Part shown: positions 47,270 through 58,522 of the stretch, piece after piece | Position numbering within the stretch: the stretch's first letter is position 1 | Layout: every line of letters starts with the position of its first letter | NCBI GenBank assembly: GCA_017893485.1 | Contig: CM030366.1 | Span: 53,772,568-53,836,567 of the forward strand | Direction: 5' to 3' | DNA from: Hemerocallis citrina | Lineage: Eukaryota > Streptophyta > Magnoliopsida > Asparagales > Asphodelaceae | Length of the DNA: 64,000 nucleotides | The notes under the pieces: generated by a model | What the model was told of the DNA's origin: nothing | Seen by the model: only the letters and a program-made list of their open reading frames with translations | The model's database searches: none | Program-made: the position numbers and the translations under genes

Positions 47270-48890
47270 GTACAATCTAGCTACTTAAATAAACAGATAA
47301 ACTAGACACAAATTATAAACCTCGCAAGTGCACGAATCGTTTGAAAAAGCGTAGTGACGAGCAAGGGTCGATCCCACAGAGATTGTAGATTTCAACTTAC
47401 TAATCAATAAAACCTAAGAAAATACCAATCATAAAGTTTTGTTCTAAAAGTCTAAAAGAAATGAAAAGATTAGAACTAAATTAAGAAGTGTCACGATTTG
47501 AGTCACTAATATCTATTTAAGTAGTTGGGCATTGATTTCCACCTATAGTCAGTAATGCGAAGTTATCCACTACTCTTGTTACTCATGTTTGTTCCCTTCA
47601 AGGGCATGGTATCTACTCCTTAAAGTACTGTTTCCCTAAGCCAAGAATTAGGCATGGTATCTACTCTAATTCGTTTCTTTCATCAAGTGTTTAGCATGGT
47701 ATCTACTAAGTTGTACTTGAAGAAAACATAAGATCAGTGGAAACGAACAAACACTCAAGGTTCTAGAAATTGGTATCAGATCTAGATCCCTTAAGTTGAT
47801 TAAACCAAGAACCCCTAGAGATTCCCTTGTTACAAGTTATGAACACGAGATACGGGTCGTCTCAATATGCTCACATAACAGATTCAGATCTACAATACAC
47901 AAACTTATAATCCTAGGTTCGGATCAGTCGACTGGCTGTCACTTCAGTCGACTGCAGTCTCCTGGCTGTCACTTCAGTCGACTGCCCTAGGTTTCTGAAC
48001 TAGTTTGATTACTATAAATCTATTCCAATACTCTCAGATTCAATCAATAAGCAATAAAGTAGCACTTAGAAAAATATAAGCATCACATGACTACGGTTTC
48101 AATCTACCCAACTATTAAATTAGTTGCACATAATACAACCTTTATTGATTAATATAATAGAGTTCATGACTACAATGAAAATAAAGAGAAGAATAGAAGA
48201 ACACTGATTTGTATGATCTTGATCTTGAGCCCAATCAGCAATCGTCTTTCTTCTTTGATGCTAGCTGTTGATGGCCTTTCTTGGTCGGTCCAGCCGTCTT
48301 GAGATATTCCGAGCATCCTCCTATCCCCTGCATCTTGGTTGGTATTTATAGAACACGGCTAGAGATTTAGGGTTTTTACTCTTTTGCATAAACGCCCTCT
48401 TCTTTTATTTATTTCTTTCCTTATCTGATTGGCGATATATATATCTTTCTCTTTTCTTCTTTCTTTCCGTATCTGCTTTGATTTGTATTTGGATTTGGAT
48501 GAATCTTTAATTATCTTATCTGTTGACTCTGCCGCTGATCAGTCGACTGGTGTTGGAGATAAGTCGACTGTGTCGAGACTTTAGTAGTTTCATGATTCAT
48601 CAGCACAGTCGACTGTTGTTGGAGGAGTCGACTGTGCCGAGCAGTTTCAGCTTCTCTGTCCAGTCGCCTGGTAGCATAATCAGTCGACTGATCTCTTCAG
48701 TTCCTTATGTGTCATCCTTGAAATCCTGAATTTGCTTCGTTTCGCACTTTTATGCTGTTTCCTGTGGAAAAGAGAAAATGAGAGTAAAATACCATATATA
48801 GAGCATTTAAATGTCTAATTGCACTAAAGTTATTGCTCTAAAATGTGAATAATATTGTGTTCATCACCTGTTTTGATACTCGTTCTCATT
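47270..48890. mobile_element. Unclassified insertion with CAGTCGACTG cluster
   Basis: This block has no counterpart in related LTRs. It starts near ctcgcaagtgcacgaatcg and ggtcgatcccacagagattg, phrases I associate with a common dispersed plant repeat. The 14-mer gcatggtatctact occurs three times (47603-47710). tggtatcagatc at about 47772 resembles an iMet primer site. About nine CAGTCGACTG-like palindromes lie at 47927-48690. No ORF of substance is present and the boundaries are approximate. Confidence 0.5.
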
Positions 48891-48953
48891 ATTGTACGTT
48901 CATGTTTAATTGTAATAAAAAAGTAACAAGTCGGGGTAATAAAGAGAAGCAAA

Positions 48954-49116
48954 ATGCTAGACATACATGAGTTTTTACCCCTAACATACATTATAAATGC
49001 ATTGGGTCCCACTTCTCACTAAAAGACAAGGTTTTAACATTGTTTTTTTAGTGAGAAGTAGGCCAAATGCATTTATAATGTATGTTTGGGGTAAAAACTC
49101 ATGTATGTGTAGTCAT
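48954..49116. mobile_element. Foldback MITE, about 160 bp
   Basis: Two arms of about 64 bp (from acatacatgagtttttaccc and its complement) match at about 60 positions and enclose a short loop. It interrupts the solo LTR between blocks that are adjacent in related LTRs. Confidence 0.8.
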
Positions 49117-50144
49117 CCTCTAAATAGAAAGACCTAGTAGTGGATAGTATAGGAGAGTGTACTCGGAAGGGGGCTCACATTTTCCGTAATAGTGACTCCT
49201 TATATGGTTACATGATATGATATGATTTCTAATTACATGATATGATATGATTCCTATTACCGTCACTACTAGACACGAGTACATGACCCTATAGAATTCA
49301 TCATTAGAGTCTAAATGTTAACTTGTTTGTATGCACCCGAACCTGTGGTATGAAACGCAGGATTGTGTGCATTAGTTATGATTGATAAAAGATTGATAGA
49401 CTTAAGATTAACACTGAGTACGTATATGTCCTGTTTACAAGTTACATGATTCATGTTTACAAGTTGCATAATTCATATTTATACGACATGTTCCCATTAC
49501 ATGATTTCTTGTTATCGATTGAATGTACCTTGAAGTTCTGCTTACCTGTCTCATGTTTCAGTTTACAAGTTACATGATTCATGCTTATGAGTCAAGTTTA
49601 CATGATCCTCATTTATATGTTTGCATTTTTATTCCATTACATGACACATTTCCTGAATACATGATTCTTTGTTCCTTGTTATATTCTTGTTCTTGTTTCC
49701 ATTTTGCTTGTACTAATTGCGGCCCGTAGTTTACTCTAACGGGCATTCTTTTCCTCCAACTCGAGATGATGAATTTGCAAGTACAAGAGAAGAACAGCCA
49801 GAAGGACTTAGCAACCAAGTATTATAGAGAATGGAGATGAATTCTAGCCTGCATTATTTATCAAGTATTATGTTTCTCAGTTTCTATTGCTATCACTACA
49901 TACTTATATTCTGGGCGTTTTGACCCAAAGTTGATTCTTTCCAGATGTTGGTTATTTTTTATGGACAACTGCATGAATTATTTATGTTATTCTTGTTTGT
50001 GCGAATATATTTTACCTGCGTGGCTGTGATTATATTTCATATTGTTGAGTTGATTATTATAATTTACAAATGATGTACTTATATCATCCGTTGAGCCTTA
50101 GTCACGTGCTAGTATTTTTGTATTTTGAGAAGCGGGGCATGACA

Positions 50145-50474
50145 GAGAGAGAGAGAGAGTAATAAAGTGAGGATGAAAATTTTTGGAGGAAAAATATACT
50201 TTTGGAGGGTGAATGTGAGTCATTGATTTTGTTTCAATTGAATGAGAACCACTTGATAGTTTTTTTCTTTTCAAATTGCCTTTTGATTTATTATATAGAT
50301 GTTGGGTTTCTTCGGCCCAGGTGCAGGTGGTAATTACTACACCCAATCCGTTTATTTTAAACAAAATTTTCAAACTGGTATTTGTTTGGGTTTTGAAAAA
50401 CGATAATAACTCATACCCACAAAATTGACGGGTTGGGTAGGGCTGGTTCGAGTGAAACCCAATCCGATTGATAC
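50145..50474. other. Upstream region of the cellular gene
   Basis: A (GA)n run and then unique-looking AT-rich sequence. No gene is seen. It contains no obvious TATA box close to the start codon. Confidence 0.5.
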
Positions 50475-50482
50475 GTTGGGGG

Positions 50483-50763
50483 TAGGGCTGCAATCGAGCC
50501 GAGCCGAGCCGAATACCTTCAGGCTCGAGCTCGGCTTGTTTACTAAACGAGCTTAATTTTGAGCTCGAGCCGAGCTTTGACCGAGTTTTGACTATATTCG
50601 AGCCGAATAGCTCGCGAGCTTAGCCTTAAAAAAAAAATTAAGCTCGAGCTCGGCACGTTTACGAAACGAGCTCGGCTCGAGCTCGAGCTCGAGCTTTGAC
50701 CGAGTTTTGACCGAGCTCGAGCCGAATAGCTCGCTAATAACTCGATATTCGTTTGCAGCCCTA
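50483..50763. mobile_element. hAT-type MITE rich in GAGCTCGAGC
   Basis: The terminal inverted repeats are tagggctgcaa and ttgcagcccta. Flanks gttggggg (50475-50482) and gttgggaa (50764-50771) match at six of eight bases, as for a hAT 8-bp duplication. Much of the interior is permuted gagctcgagc. It ends about 158 bp before the start codon at 50921. Confidence 0.8.
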
Positions 50764-50920
50764 GTTGGGAACCAGGCCTGTATCTTTCGGAACGAAAACC
50801 GACCCAGTGCCAGTATCAATCAAGAACCATAATCCGGAATATCAAACTAGAAAAAGAGTGGGTAATACCATTTATGATCAGGAAAAAGAAAAAACAAAAA
50901 AACTAGGGCATCAAAAAGCA

Positions 50921-52540
50921 ATGTCGAAACTCAGTTCCATGCTCAACGCTGCCCTAAAATCTAGGGTTTCGCCTCTCGTCCCCTTCCAATCCCTCTCACT
51001 CCGTCGATTCTCCACCGAAGGAGTTGCGCCGGCGCCGCCGCCGCCGCAGCAAGATCCCCCCGTCGATCCCTTCTACCAAGATTCCGACGGTATCCACTCA
51101 TCCCACTTAGGGTTAGGGTTTTCAAAATGATCATTCATTTCTCATGTGGTTCTTGCTTCGAATCATTCATTTATCCTTTAAAATTTAGTTTCACTTATTT
51201 TTTGTATTTCTACTGATTGTAATTAAAAAAAAGTAGTTTAAGTTAATTTGCGCAATGTAGAAGAGTTTAGAGGGCACTGAAGAGTCTCTTTTGAATAAAA
51301 AAATTAGATATAGGAATTAGGGGTGATGGAAGCTTATTGATCAGTTGGCTTGTGTTTGGTTTAAAGGAAATTGGAAGAAAGAAAGAAAATGAATTGAAGG
51401 CAGAGAAGAGGAAAGGCAAAGTAAATTCTGTGGGAAAAAAAAAACATTTGGTGTAAGAAAGTGGGTTTAGAAAAAAATAAAAATAAAATTGGTGAGGTAA
51501 ATTTAACAAATAGGTAAAAGAGTGTGTAAGGTAAATCACATGCTCAGCGGGGCGTATGATGTATTTAGATGAACTAAACCTTTTTCATGTCAAGGGAGGT
51601 GCGAAGAAATACTATTTTGTGATTATTTAGATGTATTGTCAGTGTATGTAATGGAAACCGACTTTGACAATATAGGCATATTATAGTATACTTCTAGTGA
51701 GATGCTTTGCTTTTAAAAATTGAAATATGTTGAAGCCTCGCTGTAGTAGTAGTAGTAGTAGTGGAGCAAGGAGGTACTTTGCTTCTGCCTACTTTAGCCC
51801 TGGGGCTGCTTTATGGTGCAAAAGCTTGTTCTTTCTGCTTTTTTAACAGTTGGAAGAGGGATTAAGCACCATTTGCTTGTTTCAAGGGCCTTGTTGCGTA
51901 TGATATGGACAACCTAAGTTGTTATACATTCAAAGGGGTGCCCTTACTCCTTGTCCTCATCCATACTCATAGCGGTGTCCGACAATTGCACTACCCAGTT
52001 AAGACTCCACAAGAATGATGACTTCTGCGGAAAACCAACTGAGATAGTTTGGATGACAGAACCATTCAGGAAGTGTAGTAAGATACTAGGAGTCTAAGAT
52101 TATAGTAAATGGAGCAAATAAGATTAGGGATAGATATAAAACAGACTTGCATAAGCATTTTATTAATTCATTAGCGAGTACTTCTTAATAGGGAAAAATG
52201 TTTCATATGGCCAAAACTAATTGTTGGAAAGGTCTAGAACAATCGTCACATGGACACTTACACACATTATTATCAATTTCCCACAGTTTATTACTACCCT
52301 TAACTTGACTTTTGTTTCGGTCAATATTGTTTATTAAGATTTGTTTCGACTTTCATCTTTCGAATTGTTTTCAACTTATATGTTTTAGTTGATTTTGTAA
52401 TCAGGTGTTGTCTATGGAAGGGTGGGTGGTATTTCAAGAAATACACTGAAGACTGATATTATGAATCTCTTTCAGGAGTGCAACTTATCTAAGGATGATA
52501 TCAAAGTTAAATACGACCTATCCTTCAATCCAATTGGCAT
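50921..52540 (+). CDS. Putative organelle-targeted RRM-like protein, 5' part (two exons)
   Basis: Exon 1 is 50921-51089 and exon 2 is 52405-52540. The donor GACG|GTATCC and acceptor GTAATCAG|GTGTTG join in phase 1; exon 2 ends before GTATGT. The N-terminus (MSKLSSMLNAALKSR, then LSLRRFSTEG) is basic, rich in Ser, Leu and Arg and free of acids, as in mitochondrial presequences. A proline-rich linker (APAPPPPQQDPPVDPFYQD) follows. Exon 2 encodes VVYGRVGGISRNTLKTDIMNLF and CNLSKDDIKVKYDLSFNPIG, which resembles the first half of an RRM-type fold. Only about 101 residues are seen and no third exon was found, so the gene continues beyond the window or is broken. The family call is an inference from overall look. 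Confidence 0.6.
51090..52404 (+). other. Intron 1 of the cellular gene
   Basis: A 1315-bp T-rich intron with a (GTA)n microsatellite at about 51741-51762. No mobile element is recognised. Confidence 0.6.
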
Positions 52541-53224
52541 GTATGTTCAATCTATTTCTATCTTGCCATATTATTTATATTTGTGTTTTGATTCTTTTGA
52601 ATTGTTCTCCAAAGCATAACAAGAAAATCAACTTTGGTAAAAGAAAATTAAAGAATTTCTTTTGATCTTTTAGTTTAACATCCACACTTGTTGGTTAAGC
52701 TTTGATATCATCCACAACATTAAACGGAATCCATATCATTAAATTTCAAAGATGAAACATATTAAGGTTTTAAACTTTAAATTATTATTAGATGGTGGGA
52801 TTTCTTCTTCTTCTTGGTAATGTATTTGTTCGCCATTTTGTCTCATCACAGAGACAAAAATCTGTTAACCTTCTTATAAATTATGTAGGAATATAAGTGA
52901 ACTACTAGGTTTATCACAAAAGTGTGTGAACCATTCTTGGTATATCACTGAATTGCTAGGTTATTCTTGATTGATAATGTCATGGATTTCAAGGTGGAGG
53001 AACTTCATGTGTGAGGAGCCCATTGGAAAAGGAAAAAAATTATATGAAGAACTTATCAGATAAAATCACAACAGAGATTCTGGACAGAAATCTGTATATC
53101 ATAATATAAATGTTTGGGATATGACTGAACTGCTGCATATTATTAGTTTTAACATCATGGAGTTAAAGGTGGAACAAACTTGATGAAACAGGAACTTTAC
53201 TAGGAAAGATCAAATTATACAAAG

Positions 53225-54978
53225 CAGTGTAGTTGAAGGCTCGCCTCAGGCTCAGCCTAGGAAGCACGGATACTTCCAAATGATCGACGTACCCGTGTCG
53301 GGTGCGTATCGGGTGCCGATACTCCTTGGGTACTTCCGGGTGCGTACCCAAGGAGTACCCAATTTTTTAAATGCATTTTTCACAACTTTTAAACATAATT
53401 GTATTTAGATAAATGCATGGGATTCTAGAGTAATTGCAAAAGTTTGTTGTTTACAATTATGCTCAAACACAAAACAAGACTACCCAAAGATTTGATAGTT
53501 AGATTATCATTTCTTTTCTCTAAAATGCTCATAATTATAATGTATTCTTATAGTTTTATGAAATGGTTTAATTGCTTGCATTTTTAACAAGAAAAATATT
53601 TTTGTATCTATAAATATAAAAAAATTATTTTATATTTAACGTACCCACAACGCACCCATATCCTACTTTTTTGTAAAATCACGTATTCTCGTACCCGTAT
53701 CGTATTCGCACCCCGTACCCGTATCCGTGCTTCATAGCTCCGCTCAGCCTCAGGCACAAGGCTCAGGCTTAACAGCAGTTTGAGCCTCAAGCCTCGGTTA
53801 AGGCTCTCCCTTTGTTCGAAGCTTCAGTCAGGCTTGCGCATGGACGCGCCTTAGCAAAGGCTCGAGGCTTGCGCCTCAAGCAAAACGCTCGCCTGAACAT
53901 AAAAGACCCGACCCGACCCGTCTTCACTACCCGACCCATCTTCAATCCTTCTCATATCCCATCACTCCCTCAATTCTCTCTCACATTCTCATCCCCAATT
54001 CCAAACTCTAACCCCAATCTCCACCTCCCTAACTCCTCAATTTGCACTCCTCTTCATCAATTTCCTCCCCTTCTCAACAACATCGGCGGTGACATCGAAG
54101 CAGCTCGCCGGCAACATAACAACATACATCAGATCAGCGGCTACAGCGGAAGCAGATCGGCCGTGCCAGCGGCCTTCTTACTCCTCAGTTTCCAGACTCT
54201 CCACTCCTATTTTGGTTTCTTTCCTTCCTGATTTTACACTTTTATGGTTTCTTTCTTGGGTTTTCGTCTATCTTTGATTATGATGTTTTTACAAGTTACT
54301 TCGAAACAAAATTGTGAAGCAAGTTTATTTCATAATTTACTATAATCATGAAATCATGCATTACTCAAACAATTGCAAAATAACTCAGTGTAGAGCATGA
54401 CTAAATTTTATGGTCGGCTGACTTTATGTTATTGCTGTAGTATTTCAAAATAACTTATCATTTACTAAGACTGTAATACTGTAATATTGTATGCCCATTA
54501 ATGCAATATTTAATTTGATACTATTGTAATTTTACTGTATGCTCAATACTATAATATTGTAATACTGTATGCTTTATGGTAAGTATCTTCATTACGGTAA
54601 TGCTGTAATATTGTATGTTTATTACTATATGAAACTATGAATTGAAGGTTAACATAATATTATTATAGTTTTACGGAGGAACACATCGTAGAACTTTTTC
54701 TTTGGGGGGTAAGAAATACATTGTAATTATACATTACAGAGGAACACATTGTAGTTATACAAAAATGATAACTTACACAGTTATCTTGGTCATTGTATGA
54801 TATATTTTGTTTCTATGATGTTATCTTGTTTATATAATCTTATTTAAAATTTTAAAACCCCCAAAAAGTAATAATAAGCCTCGGTTAAGTGAGGCTTACG
54901 CCTCAAATTGCGCCTTGCACCTTAGGCTTTTTATGGGGTAGTGAAATTGCGTTGCGACTTACGCCTTCGACTACACTG
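53225..54978. mobile_element. hAT-type non-autonomous element, copy 1
   Basis: The ends cagtgtagttgaaggc and gccttcgactacactg are inverted repeats. A perfect 8-bp duplication atacaaag (53217-53224 and 54979-54986) fits the hAT superfamily. Subterminal parts are dense in gcctcaggctc-type motifs. There is no transposase. It is homologous to 62205-63065 and carries a nested element at 53259-53741. Confidence 0.9.
53259..53741. mobile_element. MULE-type MITE nested in the hAT element
   Basis: The inverted ends are gaagcacggatac and gtatccgtgcttc, followed inward by gtacccgt-type motifs. A 9-bp duplication gctcagcct (53250-53258 and 53742-53750) fits Mutator-like elements. The left end seems to lack about 10 outer bases. 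It is about 480 bp and non-coding. Confidence 0.7.
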
Positions 54979-54986
54979 ATACAAAG

Positions 54987-56672
54987 GACATATGAGATGA
55001 ACTCATTAGCATAGCATCTTACATGCCTAGGATATGACCTGTACTCCGGTACTGCTAGCTTATTCTTGATTAACAACATCATGAAGTTAAAGGTGAAAGA
55101 ACTACATTGATGAACTGGGAGGTCTATTAGGAAAGGCCAAAATTATATAAATATATGAGATAAAAAATCATACATAGCTCTAATGAATGGATTGTGACCT
55201 AATATAACTGCCCCACCTTCCATTTTGCTAGAGTGATCTTTGATGATTACTTTACAATCAAGTTGTCTCTATTAAGATTTACGTAGACTCCGCAGTTGGG
55301 TTTAATTAATTGTTGTGGTTAACTCCCGAGATTTGTACATTAATGTTGAACTGGATGACTATGATGAGAAGATTATGACATCATCTTAGTTGGTTTTCAG
55401 TTAGTGAAAACAGTAGACTTTAACCATTCATTTTCACTCATTATACCATAAAGATGATGAGGTGTTCAAAATGGAATTGTAAGGCATCAGGTTAATTAGG
55501 TGGCAACATGCAGAGCATTTCTTCTTGTAAAGGTGGTTGTATGTTGCTGTACGAAACATGATTGTTGCCTTACCAAACATGATTGCACTCCCAAATGTAC
55601 ACTATCTGTTTAGTTGCCAAAGAACAATATAGGGAAGAAAAGAGCAACAACGATGCATTGCCATTTAAAAAAAAGATGTATAATGTGTATATCGTTGCTG
55701 TTTCTGTCTTCATCCTTGCAAATGTTCCAACAATACTTGCTCTAATTTTTCCTCCATTTCTAAGTATCCACCCATCATTATATCTTTCAACGTTTTAACT
55801 TACATGATTATTATGATTGGTTCTTGGTCATTCTTCCTTGCCAAGCTCTGAGCAGAATATGAGAGACAAAGAGTAGTTCCAGGTCAAAATCTCTTCTGTT
55901 AATCAAGAATGCAAGTTCTTCCAACAGTCCCTTTTGACTGTATCAAAAGGGGTTTGGATCAACCTTCCAGTTGAGGGATGTGACAGGATTGTTTTTAATG
56001 GTTCAGCTTGTTCTAATAGTTCCACTCATTTTTAAAAAGCATCCACAATTCACTCCAAGCTCAAACTTATGCTTTTATTTTTTCAACATTTTGAAAAGCT
56101 TCCACAAAATTTTGACTTTATCCAAAAGAGGAATTAGTGCAATTTCCTCGATTCATTGATGTATTGTATGTTTCAAGGAAAAATGTTTTCACTCAGCCAC
56201 CATCCCATTGCTCATATTCAAAATGTAGCTATCTTTAATTAGCACTTAACATCGTGGTCTCTACAAAAGATCTATTATTGGATTAATCCTAATTTTGAGA
56301 TGAACTATATCAATTTTTAGGTAGTAAGAAAGATCTAGAAATTGTTGAGTCAGGTTCATGTAGAGGCTTGGTGGATCAAGAGTTAGATAAGGTTGGACTG
56401 TCCGTAGTGACCTAGGAAATGGTTTAAGCAATACCAAGAATGGAAAATAGGTCACGGTGGGGTTTTCGCTGGTGGGTAGGGAGAATGGTCTTCATAGAGT
56501 GACATTATTCATCTCTATATCTTATGAGAGAAATCGACCTTTTGGCTGTCACCATTATTCATTAGCAGACCTTTATTCTGCTTTTTTAAATTTACTTTTG
56601 GAGGGCAATTAAAGTCTTTTTTAACTAGGTAATCGAGCTGGTTTAGCCCGGGCATTTAAAGCCTTCCACACA

Positions 56673-56722
<50 letters not shown>

Positions 56723-58428
56723 GTTTGCCCGTTGACACGTGCCTACGGCACGTCTTCGGAACGGTGCACCTGGTTTGATTATATAAAATAGTTTTGGAGG
56801 TTCAGCAAATTAATTGATGTAGCAAACATATTATATGAGAAAGTAGTATATCTACCTTTAAGCTCAACCATCGCCTTCTTGATCATTAGCTTGAACTTAC
56901 CTGGAATGCATATAGTTTGTTAGAAACACTGCATTGAGTTTTTTTTAACTTCAACATCACTTTTAGATGCTTGTAATAGTTATGTAAGGAAATTATCATA
57001 TAGGTTTTATAGAGCTTACTCTAATCCCATCACTATGAGCATGTCTAAATACAATGGTAACGCAACTGCATGTGTGAAGGTATCTACAATACCAATAATC
57101 TTAACATTTGTTTGTCTGAGACTCAGTTTGCAATTGAAATACCTCCTATTATTATTTCAACCAAAATGAAATACATGATGTTCTCAAAACTCTAATCCAA
57201 GCTAATCATTTCTTTTATTTCCACTTTATCTCCCCATTGCACCATTATAAAAAATAAAAAAAAATCAAAATGAATAAATAAAAAATTACTTTAGCTGTCT
57301 TTCTTGAGTGGAGAGTTTGCACCCTTCACTGGTAAACTCCAGTCATCCCAATCCTATATATCCAAGCATACACTAAAAGTTCTTATATTTTATGTTATCC
57401 ATGGTTTCTAATAACCAGTGAAGGGAACACTTCACGATAGTATTTTCTTTTATAGTAAAGAAATTAATGTTGCATATTTTTCAAGTTATTTTATGTTGCT
57501 AGTCAGCTTACCTGTCCTGCTATGGTTTGGAAGCCCAAATTGAGGCCACCAAATAATCCATCTCTCACTTGCATACACCTTAAATCAAAACCAATAAAAA
57601 CTCATCAAATAAATCACCAAATTAAAAATTTTTAAACCCAAAAATAAAAAAAAATCATACCTCTCTGAACTTAAATTCCATGCACACACAAAATTCGAGT
57701 CAGCAAAAAACCAAGTAATCTCCTGCACAAAAAAATAAAAAATTTGAATGAGAATTCAGTTAATGAGGTGAAATTAGAGTCGTCGCACCGCATATAGAGG
57801 CCCTCGATTCGGTGGAGAGGAGTCGCCGGTACGGAGTCACCTAATATTCGTGCTCGATTTGGTGAAAGGGAGTCACCGATACGGAATCAGCAACGGATCA
57901 GATATCGGCGACGACCTCTTGATTGGGTTTTGACATTGGATTTGGATTTGGATTTGCTTTGAGATTTTCAAAATTTCAAAATTTTTCAAATTTCAAAATT
58001 TCAAAATTTTTCAAATTTTCAAAATTTTAAAAGTTAATTTTTAAAATTTTAATTTTTTCTGTTTTTTTAAAATTTTAAAATTTTCAAAAAGTTATAAAAA
58101 TTTTAAAATTTTAAATTTTTTTAAAATTTTTAAATATTTTTAAAAAATATTTTTTAAATTTTTAAATAAGTTTTTGATTTTTTTGAATTATTTTTAAAGT
58201 TTTTAAATATTTTTAAAAAAATTTTCAGAATTTTTATTTTCTTAATTTTTTGAATAGAAGAGAGAGCGAAAGAGAAATAATTAAATAAATAAAGTAGTTG
58301 TTTTGGGTGGGGGATTCGAATTTGAGTTTTTAGGAGAAACTTTTGGGGGGAAAATGTGTTTTGTGAGGTTAGTTCTGGGCCTTTAATTTTGGGGGGATTG
58401 AAGGAGGGCTACTTGATAGCTTTCTTTG

Positions 58429-58484
<56 letters not shown>

Positions 58485-58513
58485 TATGTATGCCTGTATT
58501 TTGACATATGGTA
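54987..58513. other. Intron or flank without a recognised gene
   Basis: No coding exon is supported. It contains a (CA)n run at 56683-56719 with the repeat fragment shared with the window start, an imperfect duplication of about 50 bp (57800-57900), a dense AAATTT tract (57955-58255), and (TA)n and (GTAT)n runs at 58432-58485. Confidence 0.6.
57955..58255. repeat. AAATTT-rich tract
   Basis: About 300 bp consisting almost wholly of alternating A and T runs (aaaatttt, often with one C or G between). It is likely intrinsically curved and easily unwound, the type of sequence found in scaffold attachment regions. Confidence 0.8.
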
Positions 58514-58522
58514 TAAATATAA

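Larger units (their letters stand above)
41463..50144 (+). mobile_element. Chromovirus-type solo LTR with nested insertions
   Basis: The right end tattttgagaagcggggcatgaca (50121-50144) is the complement of the chromovirus/LARD LTR start, and the left end agtaaccccc (TG mutated to AG) fits the other terminus. Flanking gagag (41458-41462 and 50145-50149) would be the target duplication, though it lies in GA runs on both sides. Without the insertions at 42151-45518, about 47270-48890 and about 48954-49116 it is about 3.5 kb, the right LTR size. It has a GC-rich leader (45530-46150) and no internal domain. Confidence 0.7.

Noticed and set aside
55583..55798. 71-codon ORF as a possible third exon of the RRM-like gene
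   Set aside because: The sequence is hydrophobic, lacks RRM-like residues and has no suitable acceptor in the required phase.
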